From NCBI GenBank assembly GCA_014377705.1, contig JACMPC010000154.1, positions 1 through 49,822 on the forward strand: 49,822 bases of DNA. The letters are read 5' to 3'. The first letter of the stretch is position 1. Every line of letters begins with the position of its first letter. The notes below the pieces were generated by a model, which had not been told where the DNA came from, made no database searches, and saw nothing but the letters and a program-made list of their open reading frames with translations. This DNA is from Dermatophilaceae bacterium. Lineage in GTDB: Bacteria > Actinomycetota > Actinomycetes > Actinomycetales > Dermatophilaceae. The position numbers and the translations under genes are program-made. Below, piece after piece: positions 41,255 through 49,702 of the stretch.

Positions 41255-42475
41255 TCAACCTGCGACGCAGTCTCCGGTGCTCACCGGGGAGGAGGAACTG
41301 TCGGCAGCGTCGAGCACCGGGCGGGCCTCATCGAGGGTGAGGGCATATCCGGTCTTGTCGTCATCGATCGACCGGGCGAACACGATCCCGACGACAGCAC
41401 CGGAGGGAGACAGCAGCGGCCCGCCGGAGTTGCCCGGCTGCACCCTGGCAAACAGCGAGTAGACCTCACGGACGGCCCCGGGGCTGCCGTAGATGTCAGA
41501 ACCGGTGGCCGTCAGCACGTCGCGCACCCTGGCCGCGTCCAGACGGTAGGGCCCGTTGAGCGGGAAGCCTGCGACGACGGCACCGCCGGCCCGTTTGAGA
41601 TCAGGTCCCTGGGTCGACGAGCGCGCCGGTAGCCCCGGCACTGCCAGCACCGCAAGGTCACGCCTGGGGTCGAAGATGACGACCCGGGCGCCATACGTGC
41701 GCCCCACGCCCTGGATCCGCACATGCCCGCTGGTCGTCCCGGCGACGACGTGGGCGTTGGTCACGACCCGCTCGGGCGAGACGACCCAACCGCTGCCCTC
41801 CTGCTCGCGGTTGCACGAGGAGGCCACGCCGGTGATCTTGACGATCGACTCGGAAGCACGGGCCACCCCCGGGCCGAACGCCAGCTGGCCGTCCGGTGGC
41901 GCGATGGGAGTGATGGGCTCGGCCCGAACACCCTCGAACACCCGGGGGAAGCCCTCACGGTCAAGAACCGTCTGGAACCCGGCGAACAGCTTCGCCGTCT
42001 GTGGCGGCACGAACCGGTCGATGGTCGAGACGATCCGTGAGGTGCCTATCGCTTTCGCCAACGGCGTCTGGGCGCCCCCCCGGACAGCCCCGGCCAAGAA
42101 CCAGACGAGCACGGACACGGCAAGCACCGTGGCCACGGCGCCCAGCAACGAGTCGGCGATGCGTTCTGGCTTCTCCTTCAGCCCGCTGCGCATCCGGGAG
42201 CCCAGGCTGACCGCGATCCCCTGGCCCAGGGCAGCGAGAACGAACACCCCGATGATGAGCACCACTGTGCGTGACAGGACGTTGCTGTCCACGGTGTCCC
42301 AGTGCCGGAGCAGCTCCGGGATCAGCCACATGCCCAGGGCCCCGCCGGCCAGGAACCCGATCAACGACATCACGCTGACCACGAAGCCGTGCCGGTAGCC
42401 GATGACGGCATAGCTCACCAGGACGAGAGCCAGCACGACGTCGAGAGCTCCCGCCATCGTCGCACCCGACATCAT
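41255..42475 (-). CDS. marP: MarP-type membrane serine protease (CvpA + trypsin-like)
   Basis: The 406-aa protein has four N-terminal helices (CvpA-like, ~8-130) followed by a periplasmic trypsin-like domain with catalytic H242 (TNAHVVAG), D273 (RRDLAVL) and S350 (QPGNSGGP). Two Cys, in SSCNREQ and at the C-terminus (TGDC), probably form the disulphide known in the M. tuberculosis enzyme (Rv3671c), which protects against acid. ATG 42475 overlaps the NUDIX stop. The operon nth-NUDIX-marP runs on the minus strand with each junction overlapping. Confidence 0.93.
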   Translation of the reverse strand: MMSGATMAGALDVVLALVLVSYAVIGYRHGFVVSVMSLIGFLAGGALGMWLIPELLRHWDTVDSNVLSRTVVLIIGVFVLAALGQGIAVSLGSRMRSGLKEKPERIADSLLGAVATVLAVSVLVWFLAGAVRGGAQTPLAKAIGTSRIVSTIDRFVPPQTAKLFAGFQTVLDREGFPRVFEGVRAEPITPIAPPDGQLAFGPGVARASESIVKITGVASSCNREQEGSGWVVSPERVVTNAHVVAGTTSGHVRIQGVGRTYGARVVIFDPRRDLAVLAVPGLPARSSTQGPDLKRAGGAVVAGFPLNGPYRLDAARVRDVLTATGSDIYGSPGAVREVYSLFARVQPGNSGGPLLSPSGAVVGIVFARSIDDDKTGYALTLDEARPVLDAADSSSSPVSTGDCVAG

Positions 42476-43191
42476 GACGTGCCCTCCGGGAATACTGGCG
42501 ACGGCGCAGGGCGGTCGCGGCGGTCGCTGGACCCGACGAGGTCCGGGGGCAGCGGCCGGCGATCGGCAACATCCCACGGCCGCTCGAGCCCGGCCAGCTC
42601 GATCACCTTGGAGAGCAGTCCGGCGGTGAAGCCCCACACCAGCAGGCCATCGATGTCGAAAGCGGGGCCGGCGAAGCCACTGGGGTGGGTGACGGTGAAC
42701 CGTCGTGCCGGGTCTGTGAGCTCGGATAGCGGCGCGCGCAGGACCCTGGCAACCTCGAGATGGTCGACGACGCTGATCGGCGCGGGCCGGGCCCACCAGG
42801 CCAGGACCGGGGTGACCACGAAGTTGCTGGGCGGCAGATAGAGAGCCGGCAGTTCGGCGACGACCCGAACTCCCGCCGGGTCCAGGCCAACCTCTTCCTG
42901 CGCCTCGCGCAGAGCGGCAGAGACCGGTCCGGAGTCACCGGGGTCGATCGCACCACCGGGGAACGAGACCTGACCGGCATGCGAGCGCATGCTGTGGGAC
43001 CGCTCGGTCAGCACGACGTCCTCGCCACCCTGGGCGCCGGGCCCGAACAAGATCAGCACGGCGGACGGGCGACCGCCCTCATCGGGGGGCAGGAACCTGC
43101 TGAAGAAGGCAGGAGCCTGCTGACCCAGCCGGGTCACCAGATGCGGGATCCACCCGGGTTGCCGGGCGTCCGGCCACCTGCTGCCGGTCAC
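42472..43191 (-). CDS. NUDIX hydrolase, CoA pyrophosphatase type
   Basis: The 239-aa protein has the CoA-specific motif upstream of the Nudix box ([20 protein letters not shown]), followed by [25 protein letters not shown]. The glutamates of REAQEEVG bind metal. Enzymes of this class cleave CoA to 3',5'-ADP and 4'-phosphopantetheine. The start GTG 43191 overlaps the nth stop (GTGA). It corresponds to Rv3672c. Confidence 0.92.
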   Translation of the reverse strand: MTGSRWPDARQPGWIPHLVTRLGQQAPAFFSRFLPPDEGGRPSAVLILFGPGAQGGEDVVLTERSHSMRSHAGQVSFPGGAIDPGDSGPVSAALREAQEEVGLDPAGVRVVAELPALYLPPSNFVVTPVLAWWARPAPISVVDHLEVARVLRAPLSELTDPARRFTVTHPSGFAGPAFDIDGLLVWGFTAGLLSKVIELAGLERPWDVADRRPLPPDLVGSSDRRDRPAPSPVFPEGTS

Positions 43192-43910
43192 TGCTCGGCC
43201 AGGGTGAGCTCGTACCTCAGCAGTTGCGCAGCCTTGGCCGGATCGGTCTCACCGTCGCCAAAGGACGGACACCAGCGGGCCACCGGGCAGGCGCCACAGG
43301 CAGGCCTGCGCGAGTGGCAGGTGCGCCGTCCGTGGAAGATGACGACGTGGGAGAGCATGGTCCAGTCCTTCTTCGGGATCAGGGCGCCCACCTCGTGCTC
43401 GACCTTGACCGGGTCATCCTTCTGGGTCCAGCCGAAGCGCCTCGCCAGCCGCCCGAAATGCGTGTCGACGGTGATTCCCGGGGTCCCGAAGGCGTTGCCC
43501 AGCACCACGTTGGCTGTCTTGCGTCCCACCCCGGACAGGGTGACCAGGTCCTCAAGCCGGGCCGGAACCTCACCGCCGAAGCGCTCCACCAGGGCCGCGC
43601 CGAGCGTGATCAAGGAGTTGGTCTTGGCCCGGTAGAAGCCAGTGGACTGGATCATCGTCTCGAGCTCGGCGCGATCGGCCCCGGCATAGTCTGCTGCGGT
43701 CCGGTAGCGCAAGAATACCTGCGGCGTAACCAGATTTACCCGGACGTCGGTGGTCTGGGCGGACATCACGGTGGCCACCAGAAGCTGCAGCGGGCTCTCA
43801 AAGTCAAGCTCGCACCGGGCATACGGATAGCGCTCGACCAGCGTCCGATAGATCTTGCGGGCACGACGGGTCAAGGCGACCGGAGTCTCGGGTTTTGAGG
43901 GGTCTGGCAT
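43188..43910 (-). CDS. nth: Endonuclease III (DNA glycosylase/AP lyase)
   Basis: The 240-aa protein excises oxidised pyrimidines. The helix-hairpin-helix [13 protein letters not shown] holds the catalytic Lys, [15 protein letters not shown] the catalytic Asp, and a [4Fe-4S] cluster is formed by [20 protein letters not shown] 43910 has TAGTCT 6 nt upstream, so the operon is probably leaderless. It is divergent from crp. Confidence 0.96.
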   Translation of the reverse strand: MPDPSKPETPVALTRRARKIYRTLVERYPYARCELDFESPLQLLVATVMSAQTTDVRVNLVTPQVFLRYRTAADYAGADRAELETMIQSTGFYRAKTNSLITLGAALVERFGGEVPARLEDLVTLSGVGRKTANVVLGNAFGTPGITVDTHFGRLARRFGWTQKDDPVKVEHEVGALIPKKDWTMLSHVVIFHGRRTCHSRRPACGACPVARWCPSFGDGETDPAKAAQLLRYELTLAEQ

Positions 43911-43916
43911 CTTGTA

Positions 43917-43970
43917 AGACTAGAGGCCATGGCGGACGGTCCTTACCGCACATACCGGCTCTGGCAGACT
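43917..43970. promoter_or_regulatory. Divergent promoters of nth and crp
   Basis: The minus strand has TAGTCT (43922-43917), 6 nt before the nth ATG. The plus strand has CAGACT (43965-43970), 7 nt before the crp GTG. Both messages look leaderless. No clear TGTGA-N6-TCACA site lies between them. Confidence 0.5.
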
Positions 43971-43977
43971 GTGGGGC

Positions 43978-44655
43978 GTGGACATCGATGTCGTGAGAAA
44001 AGCGCCCCTCTTCGCCTCCCTGAATGACGAGGCGGCGAACGCCCTGATGGAGTCGATGACGGCCTCACGCCTGGAGCGCGGCGACGTCCTCTTCCGCGAG
44101 GGTGACCGCGGTGATCGGCTGTACGTGATCGGCGAGGGCAAGATCAAGCTGGGCCTGACCAGCATCGACGGCCGCGAGAACCTCCTGGCGATCCTCGGCC
44201 CCGGAGAGATGTTCGGTGAGCTGAGCCTGTTCGACCCCGGTGCCCGCACCGCAACCGCCACCGCTGTCGCGGAGACGCAGCTGATCGCGCTGGGCCACGA
44301 GGACCTCAACTCCTTCCTGGTGGGACGCCCGGCCGTCGCCACGACCATGCTGGCGGCCCTCGCTCGGCGCCTCCGTCGCACCAATGAGGCGCTGTCGGAC
44401 CTTGTCTTCACCGATGTGCCCGGTCGGGTGGCCAAGGCCCTGCTGGACCTGTCCAGCCGATTCGGCCGATCTTCGGAGGACGGCATCCTGGTGGCCCATG
44501 ACCTGACCCAGGAAGAGCTCGCGCAGCTGGTCGGCGCCTCCCGCGAGACCGTGAACAAGGCCCTGGCCGACTTCGCGACCCGCGGCTGGATCAAGCTCGA
44601 GGCCCGCGCCGTGGTCCTGATCGACATAGAACGCATCCAGCGCCGAGCCCGCTAA
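43978..44655 (+). CDS. crp: Crp/Fnr-family cAMP receptor regulator (GlxR type)
   Basis: The 225-aa protein has a cyclic-nucleotide-binding beta-roll (MFGELSLFDPGARTATATAV holds the Glu and Arg that bind cAMP phosphate/ribose), a dimer helix with RRTNEALSDL, and a winged HTH with recognition helix SRETVNKALADF. It is the global regulator of carbon use in actinobacteria; acs and transporter genes are typical targets. The start GTG 43978 lies 7 nt after CAGACT. It corresponds to Rv3676. Confidence 0.95.
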   Translation: MDIDVVRKAPLFASLNDEAANALMESMTASRLERGDVLFREGDRGDRLYVIGEGKIKLGLTSIDGRENLLAILGPGEMFGELSLFDPGARTATATAVAETQLIALGHEDLNSFLVGRPAVATTMLAALARRLRRTNEALSDLVFTDVPGRVAKALLDLSSRFGRSSEDGILVAHDLTQEELAQLVGASRETVNKALADFATRGWIKLEARAVVLIDIERIQRRAR

Positions 44656-44712
44656 CCCCCCACCCCCCCCGCCACCCCCGCCCCGCGCCCCCGCCGCTCC
44701 CCTCCCGCCTTC

Positions 44713-44785
44713 GCTTGCTGCCCCTAAACCACCGTTAGCGAGTCCAATAGGACCAATAAGGGTGGTTTCGGGGCAGCAGGCGGGT
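44713..44785. repeat. Palindromic intergenic element, copy 1
   Basis: The arms are CTTGCTGCCCCTAAACCACC (44714-44733) and its near-complement at 44761-44780, with a 27-nt loop containing GTCC-AATA-GGAC. It lies between the convergent ends of crp and the MBL gene, flanked by C- and G-rich runs. A second copy is at 49583-49656. It may act as a bidirectional terminator; the shared design suggests a dispersed repeat family. Confidence 0.85.
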
Positions 44786-44816
44786 TTGGGGCGGGCGGTG
44801 GGACCGGGGGGTGGGA

Positions 44817-45599
44817 CTAGGGGTGGGACTGGAGGTAGTGGAGCTGGGCCTGGAGGCTGAGGCGGGCGGCTGGCCAGAGGGTATGGGGGACGTCGGCATA
44901 GACCGTCTTCAGGACCGCCTCGACGTCCGCGGCGCCGAGCGCAACGGCCGCGCGCACCTGCTCGAGGCGTTCCGCACGGTGATCAAGGTAGTACCGCACC
45001 ACACCAGCCGCATCCGCCACGGTGGGACCGTGACCGGGCAGGATCTGGGTCACCTCGAGCGAGCCGGTCATCGCCTCGATCCGCCGCAACGACGAGAGGT
45101 ATGCCGCGAGCTCGCCATCGGGCCACGCCACCATCGCGGTGCCCCGGCCCAGGATGGTGTCCCCGGTGAGCAGAGCATTCCCAGCCGCCAGCAGGAAGGA
45201 CAGCGAGTCGCCGGTGTGACCTGGGGTGGCCACGACAGCAAGGTCCAGACCGTCGACGGTGAGCCGGTCACCGTCGCCAAGATCGTCGTGACCGGTGCCG
45301 ATCGCTCGGACCGGCGAACCGGTGAGCTCGCCGAAACGCCCGGCCGACTCGGCATGGTCGGCGTGGCCGTGCGTGAGCAGGGTCAGGGCGACCCGCGCCC
45401 CGCGGCCGGCCACCAGATCCAGCACATGGTGCAGATGCTGCTCATCGAGCGGCCCCGGATCGATCACCACGCAGCCCTGTGCATCCGGCTCCGTAAGAAC
45501 CCAGGTGTTGGTGCCTTCCAGCGTCATCAGGCCCGGATTCGGCGCCAGCACGCAGGTTGCCCGCGACGTGACGACGCCACCGGCCCAGGCCGGGTTCAC
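44817..45599 (-). CDS. Metallo-beta-lactamase-fold hydrolase
   Basis: The 260-aa protein has the metal motif THGHADHAES and further ligands in TPGHTGDS, TGDTILG and LPGHGP. The C-terminal helical region (YYLDHRAERLEQV) is typical of the LACTB2/Rv3677c group. The substrate is unknown; RNA or thioester hydrolysis has been proposed for relatives. GTG 45599 overlaps the NUDIX stop (GTGA), making it the last gene of DUF4177-ridA-NUDIX-MBL. Confidence 0.9.
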   Translation of the reverse strand: MNPAWAGGVVTSRATCVLAPNPGLMTLEGTNTWVLTEPDAQGCVVIDPGPLDEQHLHHVLDLVAGRGARVALTLLTHGHADHAESAGRFGELTGSPVRAIGTGHDDLGDGDRLTVDGLDLAVVATPGHTGDSLSFLLAAGNALLTGDTILGRGTAMVAWPDGELAAYLSSLRRIEAMTGSLEVTQILPGHGPTVADAAGVVRYYLDHRAERLEQVRAAVALGAADVEAVLKTVYADVPHTLWPAARLSLQAQLHYLQSHP

Positions 45600-46528
45600 T
45601 CCCCCACCTCCTTCTGGTGTCCCGGCCCGGCTTCCCCGGCGGGCGGGAGGTGTCCCGGCCCGGCCTGACCAGTCCGCGGGAGGTGACCCTGCGCGGTTTC
45701 CCCCGCCGTCTGGAGGTGTCTCGCGGGAAACTCCGGGAGGGTGCAGCGCATCACCACGGCGTCGCCCACGCGCGCCGGCACCGGGGTGATCGGGGCGATG
45801 GGGACCTCGGTGGCGAGGAACTCAGCAACGGAGCCCGCGGCGGCCACCTGCTCGACACAGACCACCGTCGGCGGCAGCATCAGGGCGGCGCCGCCGGCAT
45901 AGTCCTCCAGCAGGGCGACCGGATCGGCCCAGTCTGCGTGGTCGGCCTCGGTGGACCGGTCGTCCGCGATCTGACCGGCAGGCAGAAGTGCGGCGAAGAA
46001 CCTCGTGTCGTAGCGCCTGGGCTCGAACTCGGGAGTGACCCAGTGGGCGCGGGCCCGGAGGAGGTCCGAGCGGAGCACCAGCCCGCGGGCGATCAGCACC
46101 TGGGCCAGTGAGCGCTCATGTGACAACAGCGAGGCACGCTCGGCCTGCCACCCTGGTCCGCTCACGTCGCCCACCACGGAATCGACGTCGGGCCCGGCCA
46201 GCAGGACCCCGCACTCCTCGAACACCTCGCGGACTGCGGCGACGACCAGCTCGCGAGCAGTGGCCTCATCCGCCACGAGCAGCCGTCCCCACTGCGCCGG
46301 CGAGGGCCCGGCCCAGGGGAGGGTCGGGTCGGCATCACGCGGGTCCACGCCGCCGCCGGGAAACACCATCATCTCCGGCGCGAAGGCCATGGTGGGCGAG
46401 CGGCGCAGCATGAAGACGTCCACTCCCCGGCCGCTCGGGCGTCCGCCACTCCGAGGGGCGACAGGGGTGTTCACGCCGTCGCGGTCCCGCAGGATCATCA
46501 CCGTGGCGGCGGACCTGGGGGCGACCAC
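45596..46528 (-). CDS. NUDIX hydrolase with C-terminal GHL repeats
   Basis: The 310-aa protein has a Nudix fold with a long insertion. MMVFPGGGVDPRDAD starts the box, and VVAAVREVFEECGVLL contains the metal-binding REVFEE. The last ~45 residues are three 11-residue repeats starting at His (HLQTAGETAQG, HLPRTGQAGPG, HLPPAGEAGPG). GTG 46528 is the first standard start, but its ribosome site is poor and the frame is open and coding-like to 46615 (VGALAGRAEEWLQGRRPE). A CTG at 46615 would overlap the ridA stop (CTGA). Confidence 0.85.
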   Translation of the reverse strand: MVAPRSAATVMILRDRDGVNTPVAPRSGGRPSGRGVDVFMLRRSPTMAFAPEMMVFPGGGVDPRDADPTLPWAGPSPAQWGRLLVADEATARELVVAAVREVFEECGVLLAGPDVDSVVGDVSGPGWQAERASLLSHERSLAQVLIARGLVLRSDLLRARAHWVTPEFEPRRYDTRFFAALLPAGQIADDRSTEADHADWADPVALLEDYAGGAALMLPPTVVCVEQVAAAGSVAEFLATEVPIAPITPVPARVGDAVVMRCTLPEFPARHLQTAGETAQGHLPRTGQAGPGHLPPAGEAGPGHQKEVGE

Positions 46529-46611
46529 CTCGGGGCGCCGGCCCTGCAGCCACTCCTCGGCCCGGCCGGCCAGCGCCCCGACGGTGAAATCGCGAATATT
46601 GCTGATAATGC

Positions 46612-47085
46612 TCAGTCCTGGACCGAGACGATGATCTCGACCTCGACCGGGGCATCGAGCGGGAGGACCGCAACCCCGACAGCCGAGCGGGCGTGGACGC
46701 CGGCGCCGCCAAAAGCCGCACCGAGCAGCTCGGAGGCACCGTTGACGACACCGGGCTGACCGGTGAAAGCCGGGTCGCTGGCCACGAAGCCGACGACCTT
46801 GATCACCCGGGTCACCTTGTCGAGGTCACCGACGAGGGCCTTGACCGCGGCGATCGCGTTCAGGGCGCAAATCTGGGCCAGCTTCTCGGCGTCCTGCGCG
46901 GAGACAAGTCCGGGCCCGGTGCCGACCTTGCCGGTCGCGGCCAGGGCGCCTGACACCATCGGAAGCTGGCCGGAGGTGAAGATGTGGTTGCCGTCGCGGA
47001 CGGCAGGCAGGTACGCCGCCACCGGCATGGCGACGTCCGGGACCCGGAGACCGAGCTCGGCGAGGCGGTCCTCGACTGCGGACAT
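46612..47085 (-). CDS. ridA: RidA-family enamine/imine deaminase
   Basis: The 157-aa RidA/YjgF protein, Rv3678c-like, has FTSGQLPMVSG near the N-terminus and the GVHARSAVGVAVLPLDAPVEVEIIVSV end. The Arg before SAVGV is the residue that holds the substrate carboxylate. Such proteins hydrolyse reactive 2-aminoacrylate and similar imines. It starts 4 nt after the DUF4177 stop and the downstream NUDIX may start at its stop codon. Confidence 0.92.
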   Translation of the reverse strand: MSAVEDRLAELGLRVPDVAMPVAAYLPAVRDGNHIFTSGQLPMVSGALAATGKVGTGPGLVSAQDAEKLAQICALNAIAAVKALVGDLDKVTRVIKVVGFVASDPAFTGQPGVVNGASELLGAAFGGAGVHARSAVGVAVLPLDAPVEVEIIVSVQD

Positions 47086-47089
47086 GTCC

Positions 47090-47245
47090 TCAGGCCTTCT
47101 CTCGCTTGAGGTAGGCCACCAGACCGTTCCCGTCGGGGCCGGTCACGACCTGTACGAGCTCCCAGCCGTCCTCACCCCACTGGTCGAGAATCTGCTTGGT
47201 GGCGTGCGAGATCAGCGGAACGGTGGAGTACTCCCAGGTAGCCAT
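47090..47245 (-). CDS. DUF4177-type small protein
   Basis: The 51-aa product is MATWEYSTVPLISHATK, then QILDQWGEDGWELVQVVTG and PDGNGLVAYLKREKA. The pattern of an initial beta strand, then W-GEDGWELV, then YLKR, is the DUF4177 signature. Its ATG is 6 nt after TAGGCT, so it is probably leaderless and leads the ridA-NUDIX-MBL operon. Function unknown; the same small gene sits between ridA and the ATPase pair in many actinobacteria. Confidence 0.88.
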   Translation of the reverse strand: MATWEYSTVPLISHATKQILDQWGEDGWELVQVVTGPDGNGLVAYLKREKA

Positions 47246-47251
47246 AGATGC

Positions 47252-47336
47252 AGCCTAGACCGGGCCCACGCCATACCCGCAAGCTGATCCGGGCCGAGTC
47301 TCCCACTGCTCACGCGGGCCCTCTTGCCCTTAGGCT
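47252..47336. promoter_or_regulatory. Divergent TAGGCT promoters (DUF4177 operon / ATPase pair)
   Basis: The minus strand has TAGGCT (47257-47252) 6 nt before ATG 47245. The plus strand has the identical TAGGCT (47331-47336) 6 nt before ATG 47343. Both predict leaderless mRNAs. Confidence 0.55.
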
Positions 47337-47342
47337 CAGGGA

Positions 47343-48368
47343 ATGGGACCAGACGCGGGGCCAGTCCGCGACACTGACTGGGACGGCGTGCGGCTGCATA
47401 TCGTCACCGGCAAGGGTGGGACGGGCAAGACCACGGTGGCCGCCGCGCTGGCGTTCGCCCTCGCCTCGGAGGGCAGGCGGGTGCTGCTGGCCGAAGTCGA
47501 GGGTCGCCAGGGCATCAGCCAGACCTTTGACGTGGCCCCGCTGGCCGTCACCGAGGCCCGGATCGCCCACGCACCCCACGGGGGCGAGGTCTTCGGCCTC
47601 TCGGTGGACGCGAAGGCAGCTCTGATCGAGTACCTCCAGATGTACTACAAGCTGGGTCGGGCGGGCGGTGTGCTGGAGAAGTTCGGTGCCATCGACTTCG
47701 CCACCACGATCGCGCCCGGCGTGCGCGACGTCCTGCTCACCGGCAAGGTCTATGAAGCGGTCGGGCGCCGGCGGGACCACAAGGCCAAAGGGCCTGGCGC
47801 CGCGCCGGCCTACGACGCCGTCGTCCTGGACGCCCCGCCAACCGGCAGGGTGGTGCGCTTCCTCAATGTCAACCACGAGGTCGCCGGCCTGGCCAGGGTC
47901 GGACCGATCCGCGCCCAGGCAGACTCGATCACGGCAATGCTGAAGTCGCCGCAGACGGTGGTCCATCTGGTGACGCTGCTGGAGGAGATGCCGGTCCAGG
48001 AGACCGTGGACACCATCGCCGACCTTCGGGCCACAAACCTGCCGATCGGCGGGATCGTCGTCAACCAGGTGCGCGAGGAGATCCTGGCCCTTGACGTGCT
48101 GGAGCTGGCGGCCCGGGCCGCGATCCCCAGGGATGACGTCGTGGCGGACCTGAGACGGGTCCATGTGCGGGCCACCGGTGCCGTCGTCGACGGACTGCTG
48201 CTCGAGGCCAGAGACCATGCCGAGCGGGTCGCCCTCGAGCGCGACGGGTCCAAGGTCGTCGCCGGTCTCGGCCGGCCGACCTACCGGTTGCCGTCGATGT
48301 CAGAGGGCGTTGACGCGAACGGCATCCGCGAGATGGCCGAGGCCCTCATGGCACAGGGGATGGCCTGA
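47343..48368 (+). CDS. Get3/ArsA-like ATPase, first of pair (BagA/Rv3679-like)
   Basis: The 341-aa SIMIBI-class ATPase has the deviant Walker A TGKGGTGKTT, switch I-like AEVEGRQG and switch II DAPPTGRVVRFL. It pairs with the next gene, whose start overlaps its stop (TGATG). In M. tuberculosis the two homologues form a complex named after Get3. Names such as arsenite or anion transporter ATPase are historical; there is no ArsB or CxxC arsenic site. Confidence 0.92.
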   Translation: MGPDAGPVRDTDWDGVRLHIVTGKGGTGKTTVAAALAFALASEGRRVLLAEVEGRQGISQTFDVAPLAVTEARIAHAPHGGEVFGLSVDAKAALIEYLQMYYKLGRAGGVLEKFGAIDFATTIAPGVRDVLLTGKVYEAVGRRRDHKAKGPGAAPAYDAVVLDAPPTGRVVRFLNVNHEVAGLARVGPIRAQADSITAMLKSPQTVVHLVTLLEEMPVQETVDTIADLRATNLPIGGIVVNQVREEILALDVLELAARAAIPRDDVVADLRRVHVRATGAVVDGLLLEARDHAERVALERDGSKVVAGLGRPTYRLPSMSEGVDANGIREMAEALMAQGMA

Positions 48369-49549
48369 TGACCCCTGCTCTCAACGTCGACGCGCTGATC
48401 GGCGACCCGCAGATCCGCATCATCGTGTGCTGCGGCGCCGGCGGCGTCGGCAAGACCACCACTGCCGCAGCCCTAGGACTTCGGGCGGCCGAGTCGGGTC
48501 GGCACGTCGTCGTGCTGACCATCGACCCCGCCCGGCGTCTGGCGCAGTCGCTCGGCCTGACCACGCTGGACAACACGCCGAGGCCGGTCAGTGGCATCGA
48601 CGAGTCCGGCGGAGGCTCGCTCGACGCGATGATGCTGGACATGAAGCGGACCTTCGACGAGGTCGTCGAGGCTCACTCCACTGCCGAGAAGGCAGAACAG
48701 ATCCTTGCCAACCCGTTCTACCAGGCGGTCTCGAGCTCTTTTGCCGGAACACAGGAGTATATGGCGATGGAGAAGCTGGGACAGCTGCGGCTCGAGGCGG
48801 ACCGCGACCCGGACAACCCACGCTGGGACCTCATCGTCGTCGACACCCCGCCATCCCGATCGGCCCTGGACTTCCTCGATGCTCCCAAGCGCCTCGGGTC
48901 GTTCCTGGACGGCCGGTTCATCCGCATCCTGACCGCGCCCGCGAAGGTTGGCGGCCGCGCTTACATCAAGGTCTTCAGCGTCGGCGTGAACGCCGTCACC
49001 AAGACCCTCACCAAGGTGCTGGGCGGCCAGATGCTGAACGATGTGCAGACTTTCGTGGCCGCCCTGGACACGATGTTCGGCGGGTTTCGCAAGCGCGCGG
49101 ACCACACCTACGCCCTACTGAGCGACAGCTCGACGACGTTCATCGTGGTCGCCGCTCCCGAACGGGACGCGCTGCGCGAGGCCGCGTACTTCGTGGACCG
49201 CCTAGACGAGGAGGAGATGCCCCTGGCCGGGCTGGTGGTCAACCGGATGTATCGCGTGTCCGCACCCGGCCTGTCGGCTGCCCGTGCGCTCGGGGCAGCC
49301 GAGGAGCTGGGCGACCTGGACAACTGCGGCGGATCAGGTGACACCGATTCCGACTTCGGGGGCACGGCGATCACCATCGGGCTGTTGCGCATGCATGCTG
49401 TTCAGGCCGAGATCGCGGCCCGCCACGAGTCCCTGGCCAAGAGGTTCGCCGCCGGCCACCCCGACATACCACTAGTGGAAGTCCCAGCCGCCTCAGGCGA
49501 CATCCACGACCTGGACGGCCTCCGAGCCGTCGGCGCCGCCCTGGCATAA
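48368..49549 (+). CDS. Get3/ArsA-like ATPase, second of pair (BagB/Rv3680-like)
   Basis: The 393-aa protein has P-loop CGAGGVGKTTT, IDPARRLAQSLG (the Asp of switch I) and DTPPSRSALDFLDAP (switch II). A long central helical region (LANPFYQAVSSSFAGTQEYMAMEKL) may form the client- or membrane-facing groove. Translational coupling to the first ATPase suggests a 1:1 complex. A palindromic element follows the stop by 33 nt. Confidence 0.92.
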   Translation: MTPALNVDALIGDPQIRIIVCCGAGGVGKTTTAAALGLRAAESGRHVVVLTIDPARRLAQSLGLTTLDNTPRPVSGIDESGGGSLDAMMLDMKRTFDEVVEAHSTAEKAEQILANPFYQAVSSSFAGTQEYMAMEKLGQLRLEADRDPDNPRWDLIVVDTPPSRSALDFLDAPKRLGSFLDGRFIRILTAPAKVGGRAYIKVFSVGVNAVTKTLTKVLGGQMLNDVQTFVAALDTMFGGFRKRADHTYALLSDSSTTFIVVAAPERDALREAAYFVDRLDEEEMPLAGLVVNRMYRVSAPGLSAARALGAAEELGDLDNCGGSGDTDSDFGGTAITIGLLRMHAVQAEIAARHESLAKRFAAGHPDIPLVEVPAASGDIHDLDGLRAVGAALA

Positions 49550-49582
49550 CCACCCCGCACAACCCCGGACATCCCCCAGCGT

Positions 49583-49656
49583 GCTTGTTGCCCCGCAACC
49601 ACCTAATTGGCACCTCGAGAGGCGCAAAACGGTGGTTTCAGGGCAACAAGGCGGGT
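49583..49656. repeat. Palindromic intergenic element, copy 2
   Basis: The arms are CTTGTTGCCCCGCAACCACC (49584-49603) and GGTGGTTTCAGGGCAACAAG (49631-49650), 18 of 20 paired, with a 27-nt loop holding GC-a-CCT-CGAG-AGG-c-GC. Compared with copy 1 the arm pair TGCTGCC/GGCAGCA is TGTTGCC/GGCAACA, a compensatory change. It lies between the convergent ATPase and whiB genes. Confidence 0.85.
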
Positions 49657-49702
49657 GGAGGCGGTGGCGACGGGGATCGCCGCGGCGTGCCACCACAAGA
49701 AA

